Of a DNA stretch of 64,000 nt, positions 46,511-59,191 are shown in pieces. Within the stretch, counting starts at the first letter, position 1. Each line of letters begins with the position of its first letter. The position numbers were made by a program, and so were the translations under genes. Origin of the DNA: Syncephalastrum monosporum B8922 (lineage: Eukaryota; Mucoromycota; Mucoromycetes; Mucorales; Syncephalastraceae); contig JNEN01000817.1 of the NCBI GenBank assembly GCA_000697355.1, positions 1 to 64,000 on the forward strand. Reading direction: 5' to 3'. Below the pieces are notes generated by a model. That model made no database searches. It was not told the DNA's origin and saw only the letters and a program-made list of their open reading frames with translations.

Positions 46511-48238
46511 ATGTCGTCCCTCGCAGACGAATTGGCAGCCGATCTGGACATTTCAGATAATGAGAACCCTTCGGATGAGGACCAGAACCAGGGGGATGCC
46601 TCGCATAATATGGACACTGACAACGACGACGACGACGACGACGTTAACAGCAGACAAAAAGAAGCCAGGGAGACAACCACCACGGACGGCAAGCTTCGCA
46701 TTGACCAAGTCTCCACCCTCCTAGGCAAGCCAAGCGTCAAGGCGATGCTTGAGGTAATGCTTTAGCTGTCTAGCAGATTCTCCTTGTGCATGTCCGTAAC
46801 GCTTTTCTCTGTCTCCTTTTTGTAGCGGATCGATTACTACACAAAGCAAGATCGCGATGGCACGTCTCGACCTCTTACCGAGAATGACGACGAATACCAG
46901 CTGATTGTGAATTCAAACAGTCTCACCACTGATATTGACGACGAGCTCCAACTCGTCTACAAGTTCATCCGCGACCACTACGAACCACGCTTCCCTGAGC
47001 TCGAGCAGCTTATCCTGAACCCGCTCGACTATGCCCGTACGGTCAAAGCTATCGGTAACGAGACAGACATCGCCAAAGTTGATCTCTCCTTCTTGCCCTC
47101 GGCAACGGTCATGGTCATCTCCGTCACGCAGTCAACCACGAACGGAAAGCCTCTGCCAGAAGAAGAACTCGGAATGACCATCGAAGCCTGCGACATGGCC
47201 CATGCGTTGGACGACGCACGACGCAAGGTACGCCCCGTCCAACTTCCCGGATATGAATAACTCATGTGAACTATTTTTGCCCAGATTATGAGCTACGTCG
47301 AATCACGCATGTCTGTCATTGCACCCAACCTCTCGCATGTCACAGATCCGTCCACGGCCGCGAAGCTGCTCATGGCCGCGGGCGGTCTCCAGGCCTTCAG
47401 CAAAATTCCCGCCTGCAACGTCCAGGTCTTTGGCCGAGACAAGAAGACCAACATCGGTCTCTCCCGCGCGTCGCAAGAAAAACATACCGGATACATTTAC
47501 AACTCGAAACTTGCCCTCGATGTCCCATCAGACCTGCGGCGCAAGGTCGTCAAGCTTGTGGCTGCCAAGGCCGTCCTCGCCGCTCGCATTGATGTAGGAC
47601 ATGGGTCACCTCAAGGTAGGATATCAGCAGCTTGGCCAACCATCAGTCATAGGACTCACTGAGATGTGCCTCAGGCGAAATGGGACGACAAATGCGAGAG
47701 GAAATAGATCAAAAAATAGAAAAACTGCGCGAGCCTCCGCCGAGTAAAAAGACAAAGGCTCTTCCTGTGCCTGATGAAGGACCCAAGAAGCGCCGTGGCG
47801 GCAAGCGTGTCCGACGACAAAAGGAGGCGTATGCCATGACAGAAATGCGAGCTGCACGGAACCGCATGGCCTTTGGTGAAGCGGAAGAAGAGGTGGGCTA
47901 CGGTGACGAGACCGAAGGCCTCGGTATGGCGGTCAAGCAGACAGGCAAGATTCGGGCCGCGGTGGCCGATCCCCGCAACAAAGGTAACAGGATAGGCTAG
48001 ACTACCGTCCATGCTCTCAACTAACGCACTCGCCTGTATAGTACGCGCTCCCAAGAACCGATCTTTCAACACGCCGGGCACACGCACAGCCGGTTCTACC
48101 TCCGGTCTCGCCACGTCTCTCGCATTTACCCCTGTGCAAGGCATCGAACTGGCGGATCCAAACGCAGCTGCAGAACGCGTCAAGAAAGCAAACGAAAAGT
48201 GGTTTGGCGACGGCGCCTTTTCTATTGTCCGCAAATAA
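46511..48238 (+). CDS. PRP31: U4/U6 snRNP protein Prp31
   Basis: Five exons: 46511-46753, 46826-47227, 47285-47615, 47675-47983, 48042-48238 (493 aa; human PRPF31 is 499). An acidic N-terminus with an Asp7 run leads to the NOSIC/Nop core ([16 protein letters not shown]...[22 protein letters not shown]). The coiled-coil tip region is followed by [19 protein letters not shown]. The Prp31 C-terminal domain carries [22 protein letters not shown] and the [10 protein letters not shown] motif. Prp31 clamps the U4 snRNA k-turn with Snu13/15.5K and is needed for tri-snRNP assembly. All phases match. The stop is only 27 bp from that of the convergent kinase gene. Confidence 0.96.
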
Positions 48239-48265
48239 AGCAATTGTGCGCAAAGAGATGGTTTA

Positions 48266-49610
48266 TTAGATCTCCAACTCGGCCATGGATTGGTCAATGT
48301 GCTTGAGCTTCAGAAACACGTCGCAGCCATAGCCGTTCATCGATACGAGCGTGAACGAGCCGCCAAAGTAGCGCGCGTACATGCGTGACAGGGGCAACCC
48401 AAACCTAAGACGCAGCAGTGTTAGGGCCTTGGCTTTTGCAACCCTCTACAGAAACAACTTACCCTAGGCCGGCCAAGGGACCGCCAATGCCACTCTGCAT
48501 GGCCATCTCTGCCATGCCAGAAAAAATACTCGTAGCCGGGTCGGATGAGGACGACCCATCGGCCTTGGCCACCGTCGTGTAAGAGTAATCAAACACGCGG
48601 TTCAGGTCATCTTCGGCGACACCTCCGCCCTGGTCGCGGATACGGATCCCAATGTCTTCCTTACCGTGACTCACGGTGATCTGGATCGGTGGCACCTCGA
48701 CATCCTTCTTTCTGGCATACTCAATCGTGGCACGTTGCGCGTTCTTGAGTAGCTCGGTCAGAATGTATTCGAGATGGACAGGCACATACGTAAAGGTCGC
48801 GTCGGTGTGGCCGTCAATGATGGTTTCAGGACTCGTGCCGTAATTAAACTCGCACAGTTCGGCCACAAAGTCGGAGCACATCTTGACCATCTTGGCTGGG
48901 TTGAGTTTGGTGTCGATGATGCCAATATAACTGTCGTCTTGCGGGTGCTGCTGTTGGCGCATCAGGGCAATCATCTGCTCTGCTATTAGACGAATGCCTA
49001 TCCGGGCATGAATCATCTCGTCGAGAAAGGCTGCGACTTCCTGGGTATGCATGTATTGCTCACACTCGAGAAACCCTAGCCAGGTCACCCTTATCATGAG
49101 TCATGGCAGCAATCAATGATGCGATCTTACCTCGTGCGAGCGTGGGAATATTGTCAGCGTGGCGATCCACAAGGTCTTTGAGCTTTTCTGAATACTCGAC
49201 ATCGTTTTCGGCCCGATCGTTCGAGTACGGCTCCAGACTTTCAAAGGACTCGTAGTATAATTTGTAAATCTCCTTGATGTACGGATTCGTGCCCACGATA
49301 AACGGCAGTGTCTGGAACGCCCGTACTCGTCGCGCCAGACGGACCGGTAGCTCTGTTCGTGCGTAATGGGCGCATTCCCGAAGACCGTTACTCGAAAGCG
49401 GCGGTTGCCCAAACCGCACGAGTTGAGAGAGTGTTACGGGCTTGATGGGCCGATGCGCGTACTGATTGCTTTGTTGTTAATCAACCATCGCCGAGCCGGG
49501 TGACAAAGACTTACAGTGACAATTTTGTCGTCGTAAAAAGCATGGGGCACTTCTGAAGCACGTGTGGAGTATGTTCGTCGCGGCAAGAGTCGTAATAATT
49601 GATAACGCAT
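48266..49610 (-). CDS. Mitochondrial protein kinase of the PDK/BCKDK family
   Basis: Four exons: 49610-49515, 49461-49131, 49075-48463, 48404-48266 (392 aa). The first ~17 residues are Arg/Leu/Tyr/Thr-rich without acid, a mitochondrial presequence. The N-terminal four-helix domain contains [17 protein letters not shown]. The GHKL ATPase domain has the N box ([12 protein letters not shown]), G1 box DQGGG and G2 box FGLPLSR. These kinases phosphorylate and switch off the pyruvate or branched-chain 2-oxoacid dehydrogenase E1 subunit in the matrix. Which of the two complexes is the target cannot be decided from sequence by eye; yeast Pkp1/Pkp2 are the likely counterparts. The last intron splits the G2 Gly codon. 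Confidence 0.92.
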
Positions 49611-49871
49611 TCGTCTAGTGCTGTGTGTGTAATGAAATGATAAAAGGGGAAGAAGGGACGTAATACACCAATTGAAATGGGACAAAGAAAGAAAAAGAAA
49701 TCTCACACAGGTATGTAAAAATTTAGAAGGTCGAAAACGAAAACAATGATACAAGAAAGAGGGAGAGAGAGAAAAAGACTACTGTGCAAAAATTATGAAA
49801 AAAAAAAAAGACAAGTAAGCTAAAGAAGTTAGGTATGGAAATAGGTAAAAAAAAAAAAACGAAAGCGTCAT

Positions 49872-51058
49872 TTAAAAGTGTTGATGCGAATTGTTCAGGT
49901 GAGGTTCAGGCATGGGCATGGGCGTGAAAGACTGTGGAGGAGGTGTGGGCGTATGTTGTGCTGCATGCTGCTGCTGAGCTGCGTAGGTGGGCTCAGGCGA
50001 GAAATCATACGGCGTGTTTTGTGGCATGGCGTATTGGGCCTGGATGGGTTCCTGGTAGCCATAAGAGACGCGCTTGGGTTCGGCCGGTTGATGCTCGTAA
50101 GGCGGGTCATAGGGCGAATCAAAAGGCGATTCAAACGGCGAAGCGTGGTGACCCGGAGGCGTGCCCGAGTGTAACGGACGCGCCTGCTCAAACGACTGTG
50201 GTCGCATTCCACCCAGGTCCTCACCTTCTTCATCCTCGTAATATCCGGTGGGCTGGTGGTACCCACCCCGCGGTCCTTCGTCATACAGATCCTCCTCCTC
50301 ATGATGCTGCTCCTGCTGCTGCATCTGGAGAACGGCTTGTTTGTTCATCTCGTGTTGTTTCAGGTTCTTTTGGATCGCTTGCTTTTCTTGGAAAAAGATA
50401 ATCAACGTGCACGCCAGTGATAACAGCCAGAGAATACACGTCGTCCATGAGAATCCTGCCGACACTTTGCCGCACGTACACTAATCATTTGATGGTCTTA
50501 AGTATCCGCGTGCGTGTGTATACAGTCGCATCGTCCCATCGTCAAAGTCACATACCTGACTAGACCAGGTTCCCGCGTAGGAGTCATCGGACTTCTGAAG
50601 CTCGCTGTCTAGGTTACAGTTGCTCGCGTCGTTGGCATGGACAGTCATGGCTATGCCAGCGGTCGCCCAGAAACCGGTGTAAAAGCCAGTAAAGATCAAA
50701 TTGGTGCGTGGCTTCATGCAGAACTTGCCAAGACGTCGGAATTTGCCGCTGCGGTCATACACCCACGGGAAAACCACCAGGCCAATAGGCACTGCCAGAC
50801 TTGCCAAGCCTACAAACAGCGTCCAATTCGGTGCTGCTTGACTACCACCCTACTTTATGTCTCAGTGACAGCACAGTCAGACGCGCGCGAACTCACATAA
50901 TATTTGATTTCAGCTGCGATGATGGGTGCAACGATACATATCGTCAGGACCGTGCAAAGCACCTGAAGCATGTGAAGAATCGATTTCAGAGTCGTCAGGG
51001 CCGGCAGACCCTTCGGCGTCTTCACCGCGGGAAGCTCGAGATTGAAACTCTGTCCCAT
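49872..51058 (-). CDS. Four-span MARVEL-like membrane protein
   Basis: Three exons, all phase 0: 51058-50897, 50849-50556, 50480-49872 (354 aa). Four hydrophobic helices lie at about residues 28-52, 62-85, 102-125 and 157-178. A short Cys-containing loop sits between helices 3 and 4, and a long Gln/Pro/Glu/Tyr-rich cytosolic tail occupies ~180-354. Topology and spacing resemble MARVEL-domain proteins, which sit in specialised membrane domains such as eisosome regions (family knowledge). Sequence identity to a named protein was not recognised. Downstream of its stop at 49872 come poly-A runs (49799-49858) and then the kinase gene in the same direction. Confidence 0.75.
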
Positions 51059-53219
51059 GGCGAAATGAGGTTATAATAAGTGGGGCAAAAAGGAAAAGAA
51101 AGTGAAAGGGAAAAAAAAAGCTGAGACGTGAAAGAAAAACAAAAGTGAAGGTCCGGGACAGACTAATCTTCGTCTTCGGCGCAGGACCCAAACCAAGAGA
51201 ATTGCTTTTTATGTGCGTTGTGCCTTTCTCTTCCTTTTCTCTTGTATGTCGTGTGACACTTGTGCTGAATATGGCATAGTGCGTATAGCAAAGCCACACC
51301 CAGGGCTCAACTTACTCCAACTGACGTATGAATCCGCTCTCCACAGCCTCGCGTCCTTTTCTTTCAATTGGGAAGTTCAGCCACTTTTTGTATCTGAATC
51401 TCACCTCATACAATAGACGGGATGCGGCTCAATTATTTTCAGTAATTTTTTCTACTGTATACACAGTTTCTATTAGTATACCTGAAGAGTTGCGAGGTCA
51501 GCTATCACCTCTATTCACCGCTGTCGCATCAGAGAAATCCCCTCGCTATTACTCGAGCGAAGGAAATATTCAAACCGCCCGATTATTTGATGTCCATTTA
51601 CTATACGCTCACCACTGCCGATTGGAGCGGTAATAAACTTTTGCGATGGAACATTGAGTGGTATTAACAAAGGCACCTTGTAGTGCCTGCAGAGATGGTA
51701 CTATAGGCGAATAAATGGTGCCGATTTTTCACTTCCTAGACTCGTATAAACCGAAGCCCTTTTTCCGCCAGAACCGTTCTGTTCAAGTCTTCCCATTTTT
51801 GAGGTATGCTACGGAAAACTTGGTTGGCTCGTAGAAAAGCTCCCTGCGATATATGAGCTTGTAAAGGGACAACTCTTCAAATTGGATGCACAAAATCTTA
51901 TTAAACATCATCTTGGGCTTGATATCAATCGTTTGCACCAACCATCGCTTTTTGTCTGTTACAAGATATTGGCTGGTGCATTCATTCTCACAAGAATTGA
52001 TCGTGTGAAACATGCTTTGTTCTGCATCTAATATCTTTTGCGCTCTTCGTAAAACATGTCTGACTGCACCATATACTACAGCTAGAAGGCAATACCACTA
52101 TATGTCAGTACAGTACGGCAGGGCCTCATACTGGTTGCTGCAAAAGAATGGAACACGTCTTTTAAAATGATTAAGGTGAAATGATGATAGAGTATGTATA
52201 AACATGAGGATAATGGATATGTAAAACGTCTCCTCCATCTGCCTGATCTTGACCAAATAAATGTTATATGGATTGTTGCCGCTGTTGCATGGTGATTACC
52301 TTTAATTCAAGCGATATCACAAGGGTCGAACGGCTGTCTATTGAGAATTAATGAACAAACGAGCGCACATGTATAGCTCCATTATCGACGGAAAATAAGA
52401 TATGATATGCATGCTTTGTCTTGATAGCGCATTTTTGCGATAGTTGCTTCTTCCGTATCCGTGTGCCGTGTGATAGTAATAATATCATATCACCAACTTG
52501 CAACACATCATATATAGTAATCAGAATAACTCATATTCATATTACTGTATCGAGGAACGTGATGTCGTCAAGATCCTGGTAATGTTTTAGCAACATATAC
52601 AAGATGAATACAGCCAATCATTCGGCATATCCAATAGTTTATAGTGTAGCACGAAGGGGTGAGCATGTGGAACGCTGCCAAATCGTGTGGCGACGAATGA
52701 AGGGCTGACCTGATTTGGAAAGGTCCATTGATTCTGATTGGGAACACAACAAGCCCCGCTGGCACCAAGGTTTGACCCGTCGTGGCTGGTGAGCGTTTTT
52801 GAGCTTCTCATCCTTCCATTTAACACCAAAAAGACATATTGCGCAAAGAAAAAAAGAGGCTCACAAGACACGCACATCAAAGCATTGGTAGACCGGCATA
52901 AATCGGATCAAAATACACAGAAACGTGAAACCATTTTCACTGCGCTTGGTAAGTACAAAGTATTAAACCACTTCGGAGGACCACTTGTAGAAACCCAGAA
53001 AGCGCACCGAGAAAGTGTCTCTACGTGTGTTATGTTTGGAATATATAGCTTGGTCTTTCTTCGTTCTTCTTTCTGATATCACTTATCTTTACACCTCTCT
53101 TGCGTAGTTCGATCCTGCGATACTAAACAGACGGTCTTACTGCTTTGGAGTATCCCTTGTGTATATCCCCCTCCTCTCCTCCTCCTCCTTCCCGTCTCGT
53201 TTCCGTCAGCTTTTCTAAA
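51059..53219. other. 2.1-kb intergenic region, no gene seen
   Basis: Only short frames. The last ~80 bp before 53220 are C/T-rich (CCCTCCTCTCCTCCTCCTCC), a likely promoter/5' UTR of the TM9 gene. Confidence 0.5.
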
Positions 53220-55592
53220 ATGACCAACAGTCGACGTGCACTTTCGTTCCTTTTCCTGCATCTCGTCTTTCACCTTTTTGCCGTCGCTTCACCATCCAAC
53301 TACGAGCCGGGTCAAGTCATTCCTTTGTTCTATGACAAGGTCTTTTCTTACGAAACTCAACTCCCGTACTCTTATGCATCACTGCCCTTCATCTGCCCAC
53401 CTTACACTGAATCCACGTGGAGGGACAAGTCGCGTGCCGCCAGTTGGCTCGTCATTGAGCAGGACTGGCGGGGTGATCACCCCGTGCAAAGTGACTACAA
53501 GGTAAAACAGATCCTAAGGCTTTAAAAGCTATCTGACCTGTCAATTACTCCTTTTATAGGTCTCTGCTCTCGAAAACCTTGATTGTTCCGTTCTCTGCAC
53601 TCGCACCTGGTCTATCGAAGATAGTCTCTCCGCAAAGCAGCTGATTCTGAAAGATTATCAGGTTGAATGGTAAGTATCGCGTCTTGTTAGCGAATAGCCA
53701 TTGATAAGCATCACAAAAAGGTGGCTCGATGGGTTGCCCGGCGCAACTGCATCCTATACCAACGAAATCAACACACGCGCCTACCGTATCGGGTTTCCTC
53801 TTGGCCAAGTCAAGGTATGTACTATGTATACATTTAAGATTAGTTACTCATATATATAATAGGATGGCAAGGTCTATATAAACAATCACGTTATGTTCAA
53901 CATCATATATAGCAAGCTCTCTGGTTCAGACCATATCCGTATCCTCGGCTTTGAAGTCTATCCGGACTCGTGCGTATCGATAGCACGATGATGATTTAAC
54001 CCGACTGACTTTCTGTATAGTATGGCTAATGGTCAATGCACACACACCTCTGTCGATTATACCATGCAAGAAGTGACCGAGGGGCGCACACCCGTCACTT
54101 TTACATATTCTGTCAAATGGAAAGAGGTAAAATATTCTAGACTTCCTTAGTGGAGACATTGACTCGTTTCCTTAGATGAAGCAGCTTTCGCCCGAAAAGC
54201 GATGGGACATGTATATCATAGATCCTGACCCAAGCACCCACCTTTATGCCATTATCAACAGTCTTGTCAGCGTCCTCTTGCTTGTCGGCGTCGTTTCCAT
54301 CATCATGCTCAAAACACTTCGGAAAGACACGTCTAGTCATTTTGACGATCACGACTTCAAATCCTACGACGATTTTGAGGATGTAGTCGGTTGGCGCTTA
54401 ATCCATCGCGATGTCTTTCGGAGACCTATTTATGGCGGCCTTCTGGCTCCTATCATTGGGACAGGTGTACAAACCTTGTCCACTGCTGCCATCACACTGG
54501 GTAAGCCAAAATATTCTTTGGGGAAGCTCAACTCAAAAGGGGGATAGGTGCTTTGTTCTTTGGTTATTGTCACCCGGCTCAGCCAGGGGCGGTCGTTTCT
54601 TGGGCCGTTCGAAGCTATGTTCTGAGCGCGTAAGTCCACTCAGCAGAGAAAAAAAAAAAAACGCACACTTACCACCTGTTTCACAGAGGTCTGGCTGGAT
54701 TTTGGAGTGCCCGCATCTACAAAGTTTTCCGCGGTCGGTCATGGTTACTGAATGCCACACTGGTATGTACAATCGTAAGCTAGTTACATTCGAATCTAAC
54801 ATAGGCAAAGACATCGATGTTGGTACCCGGATTTTTGACTGCCTGTCTGATGATTGAGAGCCTCTGCATCTGGTCCTTGCGGTCATCGCTTGGTATTTCC
54901 TTCAAGGGCTATGCCATGATCTTTATCTTGTGGCTCTTGGTCATTGTGCCACTGACATTTGTGGGCGCTTATTTCGGCGACTATAAAGACCGGATAGAGC
55001 ACCCAGTCCGGACAACGCAGATGCCCCGCTTCATTCCGCAAAAGAGATGGTATCAGGAATACAGCGTTAAGTAAGGAAAAAGGCACATCGAAGGGTAATT
55101 GGGGACTGATATACCACTTAGTATCATGTTGGGTGGCATCATTCCATTCGCGGTCGTCTTTGTGGACCTGCATGAGCTTCTCAGATCGGTATGGCAAGGC
55201 GAGATATATCTTTCTGTGTTTTATGCTACCGGTGCATGTGTGCTGCTGAGTATAGCCACGGCGGCCGTGACGGTTGTGCTCGTCTTCTTCCAGCTGTGCA
55301 ATGAGGTACGTCACTAATATATAAAGAGACAAAAACTAAAATGTTTCTCTAGGACTATCATTGGTGGTGGATGTCCTTTGGCATTGGTGCCTCATCGTCA
55401 TTGTATATGTTTGCCTATGCCCTCGTGTTCTACTGGATCAAAACAGACATCCACGGAGTCGCGGGTGCCATCATCTACATTGTACATACGTTGCTCGGTT
55501 GTAGTCTCATTGGGTTGTGCATGGGCGCCCTGGGCTTTTTCAGCACTTACGGCATCGTCCGTAGAATCTACTCTGCGGTCAAAGTTGACTAG
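53220..55592 (+). CDS. TM9 superfamily nonaspanin (EMP70 type)
   Basis: Eleven exons: 53220-53501, 53560-53669, 53721-53814, 53863-53969, 54021-54126, 54176-54500, 54548-54629, 54687-54762, 54805-55070, 55122-55305, 55353-55592 (623 aa). A signal peptide comes first, then a lumenal domain with the family's YEPGQVIPLFYDKV start. The RWDMYIIDPD region leads into nine transmembrane helices. Conserved marks include DDFEDVVGWRLIHRDVFR after the first helix and the last helix pair followed by RRIYSAVKVD. The C-terminal Lys-Val-Asp is the KxD Golgi-retention signal read by COPI. TM9 proteins act in Golgi/endosome sorting and adhesion. Every phase closes. Confidence 0.94.
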
Positions 55593-58158
55593 TCGTTTAT
55601 TCATATCACTTAATATTACTATTAGACAACACTCCCCTCATAACTCTACATCATTCTATACAACATAACCAGTCACTCACAGCCACACTCCTCCAATTCT
55701 CATAACATCGTTTCCATTCTTCATCAAGAAGCACGTTTTTTATCGCAAAGCTGGTTTGTTGCAGTGCATCCTAGCAAGAACAACCATCTGTATCGTTACG
55801 CGGGTATACGGCTATTTCGCTGCACACCCACAGCCTTTCGATCGATGCAGACTTTCGCTTCAAGCGTTAACCTTTTTTTTATCCGGGTGAGTAATTTAAC
55901 CGTCTGACGATTCGATGGTAAAAAGCATGGAAATTGTTGTGGGGGATACAGATAGTATAGCATCATGGGAAAGTTGCACCATGATATGCACAGCTCTCTT
56001 CAGACAGAATGCGCAGATAGGTATGCTGCTGATTTCCATTGACATCATCCGAATATCTTCAATCATCAAGCTTGGACATATCCATATGGTATATATACAT
56101 ATTATATGTATGTCACATGAATTTCTGTAGCCGTTTTCAGATGTTTCCCTACCCCACTTCTTTTCTCCAATGAGGCCACAATGAAACAACATTAGGCATG
56201 TATGAAACCAGATAAGAACATACTTTACCACGTGTGCTATATGCGATAATTAGAGAGGAAGAGATAAAGAGAAAAGAGAAACATATCAAACGGACTGCGC
56301 GATTATGGAAATGGGTGAGCAATCAGTCCTTATCATCATCCTCATTTCCTCGAAACCTTGTACTATACAATGTCGTCATCGCGATCTATGGGATATTATT
56401 AAAGTTTCTGCACGATCCGACGCCAGTCACCGACATGTGAGAAACGCGCAAACAAGTTGGAAGGGCTTCTCAGGACAGACCGGGCATTCAATTTAGATCG
56501 TTCATCGAGGGTGTCTCGTATACGTAGTCACCTTTTGTAACAAAAAAGTCAACACAAGGTCAGAGTGCGTACACCCGGCAAAAATGAAAAAATAAAAAAT
56601 AAAAAGATACAGTTTGTGTCGATCATGGCAAGCAATGCGTATCTGTGAGAAAATGAAATGTATGCCCATTGTTTTCGATGTATATGGAAGTTATACAGTG
56701 TCGGTCAACAACTTTCAAACATTCGCACACACTCTTGATGGGCAATTTTACCAGACTTGATGAGTTCGTTACACATTGGCCCAAATCAGTAAGCGATCCA
56801 AGATTGAGACGCGATCTGCATACCGAAAAGGTTTGTGCACAATATGTCAAATTGTAAACAAAAAGCTTCTCAAAGAGGCGTCTTTGGTAGGTGCACCAGT
56901 ACTGATATTGAATATAAGCATTTCCCCACTCTAAAGCTCAAGAGGGAGTTTAGATGCCGCCACAGTCAAAGAGCTGCTGGGTTTTGACTGATAAGGGTCC
57001 TTTACCCCACATCATAGAACCAGAAGGGCGCGCTCTCAACTCTTGCTTTTGCGCGGGTGACCCACGACCAAATAAAAAAAATTGTCTTAATATTTGGGGG
57101 GTGGGATGGTTTAACAGAGCCCGGTGATACGGGTCCAAGCAATAATAAATGAAAGCAAGAGAAAAGCATTACGAGGCCGCTCTCGGAGAAATCTGGTACT
57201 TAAGCTTTTGATTGTATATTTTGCAATGTACACGAGTCAAAAGCGAAGGATCATGCTTCTCGACGGCCATGTAAGACGACATTAGAGCCAAAAGGGCTAC
57301 GGGGCGGAGCAGAGCGATGCGCACACCCCCCATCGAGGTGTGCTTTTTCGTGCCTTATCACGACATCATCGGCGCTGGTGCAATCAAGTCCGTCTTTAGC
57401 ACCGGCCATGGACTGTCGGAGAAGAAACCTAATGAATAGCCCATTATAACATCTCAAGACCGACTGTAAAAACCAAAGCAAGAGTGCAAGCATGTAAAGT
57501 AGATGAGTTTCACATGTGATCACTCACTTTGCTTCACCCTCACATACCGTGACCCCATGACGCATAAAGATCTTAGGTCAACTGCAGGTACAGGTGACGG
57601 TACAGTATCAACACATAATCGGAATAAATTAACGCGGGAAGGCATATCAACGTTATATAGATGTTGGATGATATGGATGAAAAATAGAAGTCAGCCCCTT
57701 TTCCAAAGCCATTCTGATAGGGATGACATGGACAAGGACAACAAAAAGCCGGAGGGCCCATGTCTGGATTCAACTCCGCCCGCGACAAACATTGAATCTA
57801 AGACCCGCAGTGCGATAATGTACATGAAAGGAAGTCGTGCATAAACCAAGCAGGTCAGCAAATTGACAGGCGCTGATTTTAGGATCGATAAACCCCAAAT
57901 ATGGATAGTCGATGAGGTCGATGACGGAAAGTTTTCTGAAACAATTTCAAGGGGCGCCCGTCCTTTTCGACATACTACCGTACAACATGCCCTATCCACA
58001 CGCTAATCATGGGCCATAGTATAAAAGCAGCGGGCCTTGTAAACTTTTTTCTTTCTTGTTGCTGGTTATATTCGACACTTGTTCAATTACTTTTTTTACC
58101 CAATCTGCACCTCTTCACCATCAATCCTCTCCTTAATACCCGCTGACAAGTACAACAA
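55593..58158. other. 2.6-kb intergenic region, no gene supported
   Basis: Overlapping frames around 57503-57999 on both strands carry no recognisable motif. The T/C-rich sequence at 58045-58100 is a likely promoter/5' UTR of the F-box gene. Confidence 0.45.
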
Positions 58159-58786
58159 ATGGATCTCTGTGTGCTGCCACCCGAAATCATCATCAACGTC
58201 CTCGAACACCTTCCGCTGGCCGACCTTGTTCGAGCTGAAAGCACCAGTCGCATGATCCAGGCATTCTGCCACTGCGAAATTGAACGCAGACTAATGAATG
58301 GCCCACTGCGGGACGAGTGGAACGTTTTGGTATGTGGATAAATCAATGCATATTCCGGCAGATCTATTCTTACATTTTTTTTTTACATTATAGATTCATC
58401 TTGATCAAGCTGTGGCTACACCTACACGTTTCGATGCTCGGACGAAAGAAGTGACCTACGCAATTGCCATGAAACCTATCGAAATCAAGACAATGTACGA
58501 TCACAAGCGACAAATTCATTGCTCTTTGCTGCGAAAAAGCCGACAATCGCAATATCAGTTTCACGAACAATTTCAATTTACGCTTGACAAAGGTCTTGCA
58601 GAAGACGCACCCGTCGATGTCGCAGCCCAAGGCACCAAAATGTGTGCAGTCGACGGCACCATCACTCGCTTGTTGACCCACGCCACTCAGATTGTGGATG
58701 ACAAGAAGCGAATCGCGCCACGTCCCATCAAATACGCGCTTCAGGTCACCGAGATGCGCCTGCCCCTTTCTACTCTCGCAGCATAG
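58159..58786 (+). CDS. F-box-like protein
   Basis: Two exons: 58159-58329 and 58394-58786 (187 aa), joined in phase 0. The first exon is nearly all F-box: LPPEIIINVLEHLPLADLVRAE, with the usual Leu-Pro start and hydrophobic spacing. The rest has no LRR, WD40 or Kelch repeats and is not recognised. F-box proteins present substrates to SCF ubiquitin ligases through Skp1. The intron ends in a T-rich tract followed by ACATTATAG. Confidence 0.75.
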
Positions 58787-59191
58787 ACAAACGACGCCAT
58801 ACCAATTCACATAACCATCCCCCAGCGACTCCAAAATTTACGTCACGTCAGCGTATCCACCTAATCTCCAGATCATCCCCAGTATCACCCGATTTACACT
58901 CGAAAAAGGGCTGCTACAACTGTTGTACATATCCACTCTCAATCATCACTTCACCTACTACACTTGAAAGGGGTCGGCTGGTCCAAGCCCTTTCTGCATT
59001 TCGCTTTTTGTACATCTCACCTCACTTGTTTTCCGCTTATTTGTGTATTTTCTGTTTATTGTATTCAATATATTATATATACTCATACGAGCATTTCTTT
59101 ATTAAATGCTTCCGTAACACCAACTTCCACACGCACGCCTTTTTTCTGTTTTCTCTACCCTTCTACACAGAAGGATTTGATTACCGTATAA
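58787..59191. other. Convergent 3' spacer F-box gene/TMEM135 gene
   Basis: No gene; AT-rich run near 59040-59105 with TTATTAAA-like signals for transcript ends. Confidence 0.45.

Noticed and set aside
57503..57999. Overlapping frames on both strands
   Set aside because: Neither shows domain motifs or splice structure; composition does not favour either.
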